Of a stretch of 64,000 bases of DNA, positions 1-8,171 are shown piece by piece. Each line of letters begins with the position of its first letter. The stretch's first letter is position 1. The stretch is from Lachnospiraceae bacterium AC3007 (GTDB lineage Bacteria > Bacillota > Clostridia > Lachnospirales > Lachnospiraceae): the NCBI GenBank assembly GCA_000621405.1, contig KK211271.1, positions 186,001-250,000 on the forward strand. Direction: 5' to 3'. The notes beneath the pieces were generated by a model. That model saw only the letters and a program-made list of their open reading frames with translations, was not told where the DNA came from and ran no database searches. The position numbers and the translations under genes are program-made.

Positions 1-375
1 GCATTTTGAGGACAGGGAAATAAAATCACCGAAGCTCGACATCCTGTCTGCTCCCCTTGCCCTGGCATAGGCGCATGCCATGGGAGAAAGAGCCGTGTCG
101 GGATCTATCCAGTAGATCTTTTTTTCAATATCAGTAAGAGGGATCCCGATCGCTGCGCCTGCCGGAGAGACATGCTTGAAAGAAGTGGCGGCCACGTGTC
201 CTGTCGCATGCTCAAGCTCACGCACAAGCTGATATCCGTTTAAGGCATCAAGGAGATTGATATAGCCGGGTCTTCCGTTCACCACCTCTATGGGAAGGCT
301 GCTTCCGTCCTCCATGTATACCCTCGACGGCTTCTGATTAGGGTTGCATCCGTATTTCAGTTCAAGTTCGTTCAT
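1..375 (-). CDS. purH: AICAR transformylase, stand-alone (3' part beyond the window)
   Basis: The reverse strand reads an open frame from ATG at 375 to the window edge. The 125 visible residues begin [18 protein letters not shown] and include [12 protein letters not shown] and [16 protein letters not shown], which are hallmarks of the formyltransferase that turns AICAR into FAICAR in purine synthesis. In most bacteria this activity is the C-terminal half of bifunctional PurH. Here the protein starts directly with the transformylase domain, and the cyclohydrolase step is supplied by the separate gene 84 bp upstream. An AGAGAGGA ribosome binding site lies about 8 bases before the ATG. The C-terminal part is outside the window, so catalytic completeness cannot be judged. 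Family recognition is from memory of Clostridia stand-alone enzymes of about 390 residues. Confidence 0.88.
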   Translation of the reverse strand, partial: MNELELKYGCNPNQKPSRVYMEDGSSLPIEVVNGRPGYINLLDALNGYQLVRELEHATGHVAATSFKHVSPAGAAIGIPLTDIEKKIYWIDPDTALSPMACAYARARGADRMSSFGDFISLSSKC

Positions 376-459
376 GATCTGGTATCCTCTCTTCTTTATC
401 CGGCTCCGCCCTGTCATCTCGTCCTGCATCAAAGGGGCGCGGCCTCGGTTTACATAATT

Positions 460-1179
460 CTAGCGGCGTTTGTTCTTGTTTATTATCCTCGTCTCATACT
501 TTCCTGTGGCGATCTCAATGTAGCGCGTAAAGAGAGACACTTTGTTGTCATCATTGAGCGCCTTCCAAACCTTCTCGGTGAATTCATCGATATCACCCTG
601 AAGGATGACAGGAGTCGGCTCACCTTCAAAGGAAGGAAGCGGATCGCCGTCACTCATGTAGGTGTGGATGAAATGACCCTTTCCGGCCTTCGGTCCCCAG
701 TACGAAAAAGTATAGCGGTTATCCGAATCGGGATCCCCGTTGTCGGACTTCAGTATCGACATCTGATAATCAAACTTGCCGCCTGTCACATGCAGGATGC
801 TCGAGATACGGGGAGTGAAATTGGGTGGATCGGGCTCGTACCTTCTGCCTCTTAAGCTCTCGGCAAAACATCTTCCGCGCTTCATCTCATCATAGATCGT
901 GTCCGTCTGGTCTCCGTTCGTCACGATAGTGATGTCCCCCATCACGCGAACAGGAGAATAGATGATAAGTGAAGGATCCACGAGCTTGGAGGGATCGTAA
1001 GCCTCAGTCCTTATCCCTTCGCCTTCCTCCACGAAGATCCGGTTACGGGAATTCTCCGATCTTCCCATTATGAAGTAGGCTGTCACTGCATATCCGCCGC
1101 CTTCGGAGACTCCGATCACGATACCCCGTCCCGGATATGTGGTCTTTGCAATCTCATCGTACAGGTTTACATAATTCAC
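460..1179 (-). CDS. PurO-like IMP cyclohydrolase
   Basis: The 239-residue product matches the IMP_cyclohyd family, the archaeal PurO type: early PGRGIVIG, a central YDEMKRGRCF segment, FTPRISSI and KAGKGHFIHTY. It is predicted to close FAICAR to IMP, the last step of de novo purine synthesis, in the cytoplasm. It starts at GTG (1179), chosen because AAGGAGA lies about 7 bases upstream. The gene sits 12 bp after lysA and 84 bp before the stand-alone AICAR transformylase, so the two last purine steps are adjacent but on separate polypeptides. There is no similarity to the MGS-like cyclohydrolase domain of PurH. The family call is confident; activity is inferred. Confidence 0.85.
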   Translation of the reverse strand: MNYVNLYDEIAKTTYPGRGIVIGVSEGGGYAVTAYFIMGRSENSRNRIFVEEGEGIRTEAYDPSKLVDPSLIIYSPVRVMGDITIVTNGDQTDTIYDEMKRGRCFAESLRGRRYEPDPPNFTPRISSILHVTGGKFDYQMSILKSDNGDPDSDNRYTFSYWGPKAGKGHFIHTYMSDGDPLPSFEGEPTPVILQGDIDEFTEKVWKALNDDNKVSLFTRYIEIATGKYETRIINKNKRR

Positions 1180-1191
1180 AACCGTTCTCCT

Positions 1192-2466
1192 TTATACCTT
1201 ATCCATATCTTTATATTCTTCGAAGCAGTCGAAGGTAGCAAAGTAATCCGCAAGAGTCTGCGCACGCCTTATCAGTGAGAACGTGCCGTCCTCATGGAGC
1301 AGTACCTCCGGGCTCCACAGTCTGCCGTTGTAATTATATCCCATTGCGAATCCGTGCGCTCCGGTATCGTGGATGTAGAGCAGATCTCCCATATCTATCT
1401 TGGGAAGGAAACGGTCTATCGCGAATTTGTCGTTGTTCTCGCAAAGGGAGCCTGCCACATCATACCTTTGATCATCGGGCGCATCCTCCTTGCCGAGCAC
1501 GGTGATATGATGATAAGCCCCGTACATCGCAGGTCTCATGAGATTCGCCGCGCAGGCGTCGACTCCGATGTACTCCTTGTAGATGTGCTTTTCATGTATG
1601 GCCCTTGTGACGAGAGCGCCGTAGGGTCCCATCATGTAACGTCCCATCTCGGTATATATCTTCACTTCCCCGAGTCCCGCAGGAACAAGGATCTTTTCAT
1701 ATTCCTTCCTTACTCCGTCTCCGATGCGGTCGATGTGATTCTCCTCCTGGTCAGGCCGGTATGGTATGCCGACGCCGCCGGAGAGATTGATGAAATCAAT
1801 TTCAATCTGACACTTTTTCGAAAGATCGGCCGCGAGCTCAAAAAGCTGGGAAGCAAGCGTCGGATAATATTCATCCGTCACGGTATTGCTCGCAAGAAAA
1901 GCATGGATCCCGAACTTCTTTACGCCATGAGCCTTGAGAGTCCGGAATGCCTCTGTCATCTGGTCGAAGGTCATGCCGTACTTGCTGTCTCCGGGATTGT
2001 CCATGATGTCGTTGGATATCGAGAACGTGCCGCCGGGATTATATCTGCAGCATACAGTCTCCGGGAATTCACCGACATGCTCAAGATAATAAGGGAGCAT
2101 CGTGATATCATCGAAATTGATCAGAGCCCCGATATCCGCTGCATATACATATTCCTCTGCAGGAGTGTCATTTGAGGAGAACATGATGTCATCTCCGGAA
2201 AAACCCGCAGCATATGCCATCTTTAATTCCGCCATGGAAGAGCAGTCGCAGCCAAAGCCGTAATCCTTGAATAGCTTCAGTATAAAGGGATTGGGGGTCG
2301 CCTTTACGGCAAAATATTCCTTAAATCCTTTGTTCCATGAAAAAGCGTCAGCCACGCGTTTTGCGTTCTCTCTTATGCCCGCCTCGTCATATACATGATA
2401 GGGAGTGCCGTATTTTGCCGCTATCTCCTCTGCTTTTTCTCTTGTAAGAAATGGTGTTTTCTTCAT
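1192..2466 (-). CDS. lysA: Diaminopimelate decarboxylase
   Basis: This 424-residue PLP enzyme of the alanine-racemase fold type converts meso-diaminopimelate to L-lysine. The PLP lysine lies in YFAVKATPNP (about residue 53), followed by the CDCSSMAELKMA segment. A glycine-rich phosphate-binding stretch LSGGVGIPY and a second-subunit Cys in SLCENNDKF are present. The C-terminal DTGAHGFAMGYNYNGR is typical of LysA. The ATG at 2466 has GGAGGAACA directly upstream. It lies 12 bp from both ung and the IMP cyclohydrolase, so it is probably cotranscribed. Related decarboxylases (carboxynorspermidine, arginine) share the fold, but the size and motifs favour LysA. Confidence 0.9.
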   Translation of the reverse strand: MKKTPFLTREKAEEIAAKYGTPYHVYDEAGIRENAKRVADAFSWNKGFKEYFAVKATPNPFILKLFKDYGFGCDCSSMAELKMAYAAGFSGDDIMFSSNDTPAEEYVYAADIGALINFDDITMLPYYLEHVGEFPETVCCRYNPGGTFSISNDIMDNPGDSKYGMTFDQMTEAFRTLKAHGVKKFGIHAFLASNTVTDEYYPTLASQLFELAADLSKKCQIEIDFINLSGGVGIPYRPDQEENHIDRIGDGVRKEYEKILVPAGLGEVKIYTEMGRYMMGPYGALVTRAIHEKHIYKEYIGVDACAANLMRPAMYGAYHHITVLGKEDAPDDQRYDVAGSLCENNDKFAIDRFLPKIDMGDLLYIHDTGAHGFAMGYNYNGRLWSPEVLLHEDGTFSLIRRAQTLADYFATFDCFEEYKDMDKV

Positions 2467-2478
2467 TGTTCCTCCTTT

Positions 2479-3138
2479 TTACCAGGACACAGGCATCGCG
2501 CCGTTTTCTTCAAGAAATCTGTTGCACTTTGAGAAGTGCCTGCATCCGAAGAAGCCGTTGTATGCTGAGAGCGGACTTGGATGCGCCGCTTCCAGCACAA
2601 GATGTTTTTTATTTACGATGAGGTCCTTCTTGTCTCTTGCGTTCCTCCCCCAGAGCATGAATACAACGGGACGGTCCTCTCTGTCCACAGCCCGGATGAC
2701 GGCATCCGTGAACTGCTCCCATCCCTTTCCCTTGTGGGAATTCGCCTGATGCGCCCTGACAGTGAGCACTGCATTCAAAAGCAGCACACCCTGCTTCGCC
2801 CATCTTGTAAGATCACCGCTGTCCGGTATCTTCTCCCCGACGTCCTCATGGATCTCCTTATATATATTCCTCAGCGAAGGCGGGATATCCACGCCATCCG
2901 GAACGGAGAAAGACATGCCCATGGCCTGACCGGGCTCATGATACGGATCCTGCCCCAGTATCACTGCCCTGACCTCTTTGAGAGGCGTTACATGCAACGC
3001 CGTAAAAAGCTTGTCGGACGGGGGATATACGGTATATGATGCATATTCCTCTTTTACGAAAGAATAAAGTCTGCGGTAATAATCCTTATGAAATTCGTCC
3101 TTTAAAGCCTCGGCCCAGTCACCCTCTAGCGCTGCCAT
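2479..3138 (-). CDS. ung: Uracil-DNA glycosylase (family 1)
   Basis: The 219-residue protein has the family-1 UDG signatures: the catalytic water-activating loop [21 protein letters not shown] region (key residues GQDPYH) near residue 78 and the DNA-intercalation loop [14 protein letters not shown] near residue 190. It removes uracil from DNA as the first step of base excision repair. The start ATG lies inside the last codons of hisF (13 bp overlap), with AAGGAG about 10 bases upstream. Length is normal. Its place between histidine and lysine biosynthesis genes looks like an operon of unrelated housekeeping functions. Confidence 0.95.
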   Translation of the reverse strand: MAALEGDWAEALKDEFHKDYYRRLYSFVKEEYASYTVYPPSDKLFTALHVTPLKEVRAVILGQDPYHEPGQAMGMSFSVPDGVDIPPSLRNIYKEIHEDVGEKIPDSGDLTRWAKQGVLLLNAVLTVRAHQANSHKGKGWEQFTDAVIRAVDREDRPVVFMLWGRNARDKKDLIVNKKHLVLEAAHPSPLSAYNGFFGCRHFSKCNRFLEENGAMPVSW

Positions 3139-3926
3139 CTGACAGGGACTCCTTCCTGTTTAAGGTACTGTTTGACATCCGATATGGAGAGTTCTCTGTA
3201 GTGAAATAAGGACGCTGCGAGCGCGGCTTCCGCATGGCCCTCGGTAAAAGCATCTCTGAAATCTTCAAGGCTTCCTGCTCCGCCGGAGGCTATCACGGGG
3301 ACCTTCACGGAATCGGCGATGATGCGCGTAAGGGCAGTATCATAACCGGCCTTTGTGCCGTCAGCATCCATTGATGTGAGAAGTATCTCTCCCGCTCCGA
3401 GCTCCACTGCACGGATCGCCCATTCGACAGCATCCATCTCCATGTCTATGCGGCCGCCGTTCCTGTACACTGTCCAGCCCGTACCGTCATCTCTCCTCTT
3501 TGCGTCTATCGCTAGCACGACACACTGAGATCCGAATTTGTCCGCTGCCCGGGATATAAGCTCAGGCTCGAGTATGGCCGCGGTATTGACGGATATCTTG
3601 TCTGCGCCTTCTCTCAGCACAGCCTTGAAGTCATCGACTGTCCTTATCCCGCCGCCTACGGTAAAGGGTATGAAGACCTGCTCTGCCACACGCCGCACCA
3701 GTTCCACGACAGTCGCTCTGTGATCGCTGGACGCCGTAATGTCAAGAAATACAAGCTCATCGGCTCCTTCCCTGTCATAGGCCTTTGCGATCTCGACCGG
3801 ATCTCCGGCATCCTGAAGCTGCACAAAATTAACGCCTTTTACCACCCTGCCGTCATTTACATCCAGACAGGGTATGATGCGCTTTGTGCTGCTGCTTATA
3901 TTATTGAGGATCCTGTCATCTGACAT
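3126..3926 (-). CDS. hisF: Imidazole glycerol phosphate synthase, cyclase subunit
   Basis: A TIM-barrel cyclase subunit that uses ammonia from HisH to convert PRFAR to IGP and AICAR in histidine synthesis. Visible are the catalytic Asp in RIIPCLDV, the phosphate-binding FTVGGGIR and ASGGAGS loops, and [10 protein letters not shown] with the second catalytic Asp. The open frame extends upstream to 4019, but that would read through most of the end of hisH. I choose the ATG at 3926 because TGGAGA lies 8 bases upstream and it leaves only an 11 bp overlap with hisH, typical for this pair. The N-terminus carries about 13 extra residues before KRIIPCLDV compared with most HisF proteins. Confidence 0.93.
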   Translation of the reverse strand: MSDDRILNNISSSTKRIIPCLDVNDGRVVKGVNFVQLQDAGDPVEIAKAYDREGADELVFLDITASSDHRATVVELVRRVAEQVFIPFTVGGGIRTVDDFKAVLREGADKISVNTAAILEPELISRAADKFGSQCVVLAIDAKRRDDGTGWTVYRNGGRIDMEMDAVEWAIRAVELGAGEILLTSMDADGTKAGYDTALTRIIADSVKVPVIASGGAGSLEDFRDAFTEGHAEAALAASLFHYRELSISDVKQYLKQEGVPVRWQR

Positions 3927-4521
3927 TGATGAAATTCTCCAGTATGGACAGTCCGTCGGACGAAGATTTTTCAGGATGGAACTGACAGGCGAAGACATTA
4001 CCGGCCTCCACCGCAGCATCGACCCGGACTCCGTAATCTATAGTCGCCTTCACTATATCCTTGTCATCCGCATCAAGATAATATGAATGAACAAAGTAGA
4101 CAAAGCTTCCGTCTTCTATTCCTTCAAAGAGTCTCCCTCCCCTAATGGACAGGGAATTCCAGCCTATATTGGGAACCTTCAGTCCTCCTTCTCCGGGGAG
4201 CCTGCGTATCTTTCCCTTCAGTATGCCAAGGCCTTTTACACCGGGGGATTCCTCGGATTCCTCAAAGAGGAGCTGAAGTCCCAGACATATGCCAAGAAAA
4301 GGTATGCCCTCATCGCATACCTTTCCGATCACATCGATAAGCCCGTATCCTTCGAGGCGATGCATGCAGTCCCCGAAAGCGCCTACACCGGGCAGGATCA
4401 CATGATCAGCGCCAAGTATCTCATCCGCATCTCTTGTGATCCGGCTGTCACAGCCAAGATACTGGACCGCCTTTTCAACGCTCTTTATATTTCCTGCATC
4501 ATAGTCAATGATCGCTATCAT
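3916..4521 (-). CDS. hisH: Imidazole glycerol phosphate synthase, glutamine amidotransferase subunit
   Basis: A class I glutamine amidotransferase of 201 residues that supplies ammonia to HisF. The nucleophile elbow [10 protein letters not shown] (Cys near residue 80) and the catalytic His-Glu in CQFHPEKSS are present, and the N-terminal [14 protein letters not shown] is typical of HisH. It overlaps hisF by 11 bp, consistent with translational coupling and a stoichiometric complex. It starts 5 bp after the stop of the large acidic repeat protein. No other his genes lie here; hisC is about 38 kb away in this window. Confidence 0.95.
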   Translation of the reverse strand: MIAIIDYDAGNIKSVEKAVQYLGCDSRITRDADEILGADHVILPGVGAFGDCMHRLEGYGLIDVIGKVCDEGIPFLGICLGLQLLFEESEESPGVKGLGILKGKIRRLPGEGGLKVPNIGWNSLSIRGGRLFEGIEDGSFVYFVHSYYLDADDKDIVKATIDYGVRVDAAVEAGNVFACQFHPEKSSSDGLSILENFINVR

Positions 4522-4526
4522 CTGCT

Positions 4527-7500
4527 CTAATTCGTCTGATGGTATCTTCCGTCAGGGCCCTTCTTTACATTGAAGCTGTAAAGGGTAGTCCCGTCACTTG
4601 CCGTATTCTGGTCTCCGGGATCCGTGCGCTCGGTACCTCCGGAAGGCGCTGTATAATCATCGGTGCCCCCGCCGGTATTGGTCTCGGGATTTGATATCTC
4701 CACATGAGTCCCGTCAGAATTGGTGATCTCTGTATCTGCATCCGGAGTGAGTGTAAAGCCGCCGTCGCCGGATCCTCCATCCGGATTCTCTTCTCCGCCT
4801 TCCGAAGGCGCTGCCTCATCAGGGGCCCCTCCTTCATCCGAAGGTGCGTCTTCGTCTCCGCCCTCTGCATACTCTTCGGGCGAAGGCTCTTCATAAGTCT
4901 CGGGCTCGCTTCCTGCATCCTCCGGCGCTTCCTCCACGGGAGGCTCACCTGTATACTCGGGCATGGAAGCTCCGCCTTCCGTAAGCTCCACAGTCGGCTG
5001 TATCTCATCCCTCCAGGAAGGATCCACTATATCGAGCAGAGCCATCGTATATTCCAGATCATCGGGTATCCTGGATATCTCCTTCGCGGAATCCTCACTG
5101 ACTCCGAACATTCCCGAAAGGTAGCCCAGCACTTCCTGATAGAGCGCCTCGAATCCGGAACCCACTCCCAGACTGTCCGCGTACTCCGTAAGAGCGTCAT
5201 GGATCACCACGCCCTGCATCAGCGCATCGATAGCTTCAAGCGCCATCTCTCTCTGCTCATAATCGTTATATGCGTCTATCTTTCTCTGAAGGCGCATCAG
5301 GACAAAGGACTTATTATATATATCCTTGCTCTCTCCCGACAGATGGGTAAGTCCCACCAGGGACTCATATGCTCCCTCATAGTCGCCCTTGTCGTAATTG
5401 GTCTTAGCCGCGCTCTCATATCCGACATTGGCGAAAGCAAAGGTGCAGAAGGTCACAGCCGCAAGGAATGAAGCAAAGAACAGCGCTACCGCTATTACCT
5501 TCTTCCTCGGAAGCTTCTTTTCGGGAACATACTCCTCCTTGGGTTTTTCCTTCTTAGGCTTCTTCTCCTTGGGTTTCTTTTCCTTCTTAGGCTTCTTTTC
5601 TTTTTTCTTCTTCTTTTTCTTTCCGCCCTCGGCGTCCAGATCCTCGTTCAGAATGGCAGCATTTTCAAGAGTCTGCTCGCTGGGATTTGCAACATTAGAT
5701 GCTGCGCCCTCTGCGCCACCGTCGGCTTCTTCTTCGTCGTCCTCACCCGCAAAAAGGAACGATTGAAGCATTTGGATAAAGCCTTTCTTTTCAATCGGAT
5801 TGCCTTCCTCATCCGTCTCAGGTTCAGCGCCTTTCTTTTTCTTCTTTTTTCTTCGCTTTTTACGACGTCCTCCAGACTCTTCATCCTCGTCAGAAGATCC
5901 TTCACCGTTTGCTCCATCCTCGTCTCCCTCTCCGGTCAGCATGGACATCAGATCGTCATCCACAAGATCGAGATTATCGTCCTTCTTTAAGAGATCGCCG
6001 ACCTCTGAGAGGTCCTCATCTCCGCCTATCTCATCAATAAGTTCAGTCACATCCTGATCTATTCCGGCTACATCTGCATCGTCAAGAAGTCCTAATGCTT
6101 CCTCAAGGGCAGCCTGCGTAGGATCTACGTCCCCGCCTGCTTCCTGTGGCTCTCCCTCAGAGGCTTCACTCTGAGCGCCATCACCGGAGCCCTCTCCTGC
6201 TATCTCTTCCGCCTCGGCAAAAAGGGCATCGATCTCATCAGCAGTCATTGTATGATTGGGATCGTCTTCAGCGCCTTCGCTCTGTCCGGCTTCGGGCTCG
6301 GGAGAAGCTTCTGCCTCAGGTTCCGGCTCTGCTTCTGCTTCGGGCTCCGCTTCTGCTTCGGGCGCAGCCTCGGATTCTTCCGCTGCAGGCTCTTCCGCTG
6401 CTTCCTCCGGTATATCTCCGGCGTCAGCCGCTGTATCCGCCTCTGCAAATAATGCTGCTATATCATCCGGGCTCAGTTTCTTATTCGGATCGTCGTCTTC
6501 AGGAGCCGCTTCCGCTGCAGTTTCTTCTGCGACGGGTTCTTCTGCTGCAGGCTCTTCCGGTGCTTCTTCCGGTATATCTCCGGCATCAGCCGCTGTATCT
6601 GCCTCTGCAAACAATGCTGCTATATCGTCAGGGCTCAGTTTCTTATTCGGATCGTCGTCTTCAGGAGCCGCTTCCGCTGCAGTTTCTTCTGCGACGGGTT
6701 CTTCTGCTGCAGGCTCTTCCGGTGCTTCTTCCGGTATATCTCCGGCATCAGCCGCTGTATCTGCCTCTGCAAACAATGCTGCTATATCGTCAGGGCTCAG
6801 TTTCTTATTCGGATCGTCGTCTTCAGGAGCCGCTTCCGCTGCAGGTTCTTCTGCTGCAGGCTCCTCCGCTGCAGGCTCTTCCGCTGCTTCCTCCGGTATA
6901 TCTCCGGCATCAGCCGCTGTATCTGCCTCTGCAAATAATGCTGCTATATCATCCGGGCTCAGCTTCTTATTCGGATCGTCGTCTTCAGGAGCCGCTTCCG
7001 CTGCAGGTTCTTCTGCGACGGATTCTTCCGCTGCTGGCTCTTCCGGTGCTTCTTCCGGTATATCTCCGGCATCAGCCGCTGTATCTGCCTCTGCAAACAA
7101 TGCTGCTATATCGTCAGGGCTCAGTTTCTTATTCGGATCGTCGTCCACGGGCGCCGCCGGCTCCGGCACAGGCTCAGGCTCCGGAACTGCTTCCGGCTCC
7201 GGCTCGGGCACGGGCTCAGGTTCTGCGACGGGTTCTTCTGCTGCTGGCTCTTCCGGTGCTTCTTCCGGTATATCTCCGGCATCAGCCGCTGTATCCGCCT
7301 CTGCAAATAATGCTGCTATATCATCCGGGCTCAGCTTCTTATTAGGATCGTCGTCCACGGGCGCAGCAGCCTCAGGCTCGGGCGCGGGTTCCGGTTCGGG
7401 AGCTGCTTCCGGCTCGGGCACAGGCTCAGGCTCGGGTGCTGCTTCCGGCTCGGGCTCTATTTCATTGATATCTTCAGGTTCTGCGGGGGTATCGACATCA

Positions 7501-8171
7501 GCAAGAAGAGACGCTATATCTTCAGGACTCAGCTGTACGTCGGGATCCTCCGGTTCTGGAGCAGCTTCCTCGGGAACTGCGTCAAGAGAATCCAGATCTA
7601 TCTCGTTCATGGCCGAGAGCACGTCAAACGGCTCTTCCGGCTCTACCCCTTCCGGCATGTCAAATCCCGGCTCGGGTGTAAATGCCGGTTCCACCGGTAT
7701 CTCAGGTTCAACGGCAGTTCCCTCATCGGGAACTGCTGGGATCTCAGGTTCAACCGGCATCTCCGGTTCTGCGGCAGCTTCCTCAGGAACTGCGTCAAGA
7801 GAATCCAGATCTATCTCGTTCATGGCCGAGAGCACGTCAAACGGCTCCTCCGGCTCCACTCCTTCCGGCATGTCAAATCCCGGCTCCGGTGCAAATGCAG
7901 GTTCCACCGGTATCTCAGGTTCCATAGGGATCTCGGGTTCAGCGGCAGTTTCGGGGACTACCGGGATCTCGGGCTCCACGGCAGTTCCCTCATCGGGAAC
8001 TGCTGGAATCTCAGGCTCGGGAGCCGGTATGGTCTCCGTAGTGATATCTGCAGGCATCACGACATCCTGCCGCGCATCCGGCGCTTCCGGCAGGACTTCA
8101 GACTTAATCTCTTCTTCTTTATTTTCGACAGACCGGAGCAGTCGGTCCAGATATTCTTCAGTCGAACTCAT
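4527..8171 (-). CDS. Large acidic repeat membrane protein with FliM-like LSxDDIxALF motifs
   Basis: This 1214-residue protein has no family I recognise. In order it shows: a short N-terminal helix (EEYLDRLLRSVENKEEE); about 600 residues very rich in Glu, Pro and Ala; a Glu/Asp-rich region; two Lys-rich clusters (about 760-775 and 840-885); one membrane segment at about 890-913; and an extracytoplasmic part with a TPR-like helical segment (NYDKGDYEGAYESLVG) and an acidic Ser/Gly/Thr tail. The motif KKLSPDDIAALFAEAD occurs six times unchanged, plus variants VQLSPEDIASLLADVD and HTMTADEIDALFAEAEE. These resemble the CheY-docking motif at the N-terminus of FliM (LSQxEIDALL). The ATG overlaps the stop of the EAL gene (ATGA), so synthesis is coupled to a c-di-GMP protein. 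Motif likeness is seen; function is inference. Confidence 0.8.
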   Translation of the reverse strand: MSSTEEYLDRLLRSVENKEEEIKSEVLPEAPDARQDVVMPADITTETIPAPEPEIPAVPDEGTAVEPEIPVVPETAAEPEIPMEPEIPVEPAFAPEPGFDMPEGVEPEEPFDVLSAMNEIDLDSLDAVPEEAAAEPEMPVEPEIPAVPDEGTAVEPEIPVEPAFTPEPGFDMPEGVEPEEPFDVLSAMNEIDLDSLDAVPEEAAPEPEDPDVQLSPEDIASLLADVDTPAEPEDINEIEPEPEAAPEPEPVPEPEAAPEPEPAPEPEAAAPVDDDPNKKLSPDDIAALFAEADTAADAGDIPEEAPEEPAAEEPVAEPEPVPEPEPEAVPEPEPVPEPAAPVDDDPNKKLSPDDIAALFAEADTAADAGDIPEEAPEEPAAEESVAEEPAAEAAPEDDDPNKKLSPDDIAALFAEADTAADAGDIPEEAAEEPAAEEPAAEEPAAEAAPEDDDPNKKLSPDDIAALFAEADTAADAGDIPEEAPEEPAAEEPVAEETAAEAAPEDDDPNKKLSPDDIAALFAEADTAADAGDIPEEAPEEPAAEEPVAEETAAEAAPEDDDPNKKLSPDDIAALFAEADTAADAGDIPEEAAEEPAAEESEAAPEAEAEPEAEAEPEPEAEASPEPEAGQSEGAEDDPNHTMTADEIDALFAEAEEIAGEGSGDGAQSEASEGEPQEAGGDVDPTQAALEEALGLLDDADVAGIDQDVTELIDEIGGDEDLSEVGDLLKKDDNLDLVDDDLMSMLTGEGDEDGANGEGSSDEDEESGGRRKKRRKKKKKKGAEPETDEEGNPIEKKGFIQMLQSFLFAGEDDEEEADGGAEGAASNVANPSEQTLENAAILNEDLDAEGGKKKKKKKEKKPKKEKKPKEKKPKKEKPKEEYVPEKKLPRKKVIAVALFFASFLAAVTFCTFAFANVGYESAAKTNYDKGDYEGAYESLVGLTHLSGESKDIYNKSFVLMRLQRKIDAYNDYEQREMALEAIDALMQGVVIHDALTEYADSLGVGSGFEALYQEVLGYLSGMFGVSEDSAKEISRIPDDLEYTMALLDIVDPSWRDEIQPTVELTEGGASMPEYTGEPPVEEAPEDAGSEPETYEEPSPEEYAEGGDEDAPSDEGGAPDEAAPSEGGEENPDGGSGDGGFTLTPDADTEITNSDGTHVEISNPETNTGGGTDDYTAPSGGTERTDPGDQNTASDGTTLYSFNVKKGPDGRYHQTN
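6420..7370 (-). repeat. In-frame tandem repeats, 162-bp period
   Basis: Within the acidic protein gene the string TTATTCGGATCG recurs at 6481, 6643, 6805, 6967 and 7129, exactly 162 bp (54 codons) apart. A further copy (TTATTAGGATCG) lies at 7339, 210 bp on. The units starting at 6481 and 6643 appear identical over their length, which points to recent duplication. Each unit encodes one KKLSPDDIAALFAEAD motif plus a Pro/Glu/Ala linker. Being a multiple of three, unit gain or loss keeps the frame. Confidence 0.93.
7561..7921 (-). repeat. In-frame duplication, 213-bp offset
   Basis: A block of about 150 bp starting GCAGCTTCCT at 7561 is repeated at 7774, an offset of 213 bp (71 codons), with only scattered silent or conservative changes. 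Each copy encodes DVLSAMNEIDLDSLDAVPEE, itself a loose version (LSAMNEIDLDSL) of the LSxxEIDxL motif seen downstream. It lies in the N-terminal third of the acidic repeat protein. Confidence 0.88.

Noticed and set aside
1294-2175. A 293-codon plus-strand open frame opposite lysA
   Set aside because: lysA on the other strand has all family motifs; this frame has none and no ribosome site.
6146-7345. A 399-codon plus-strand Leu/Pro/Arg-rich open frame
   Set aside because: Second shadow of the same repeat region; composition is not protein-like.
4527-8171. The acidic repeat protein read as a Lys-rich nucleolin-like or ribosome-associated factor
   Set aside because: The Lys clusters flank a membrane helix and look like a positive-inside anchor; there is no RNA-binding fold.
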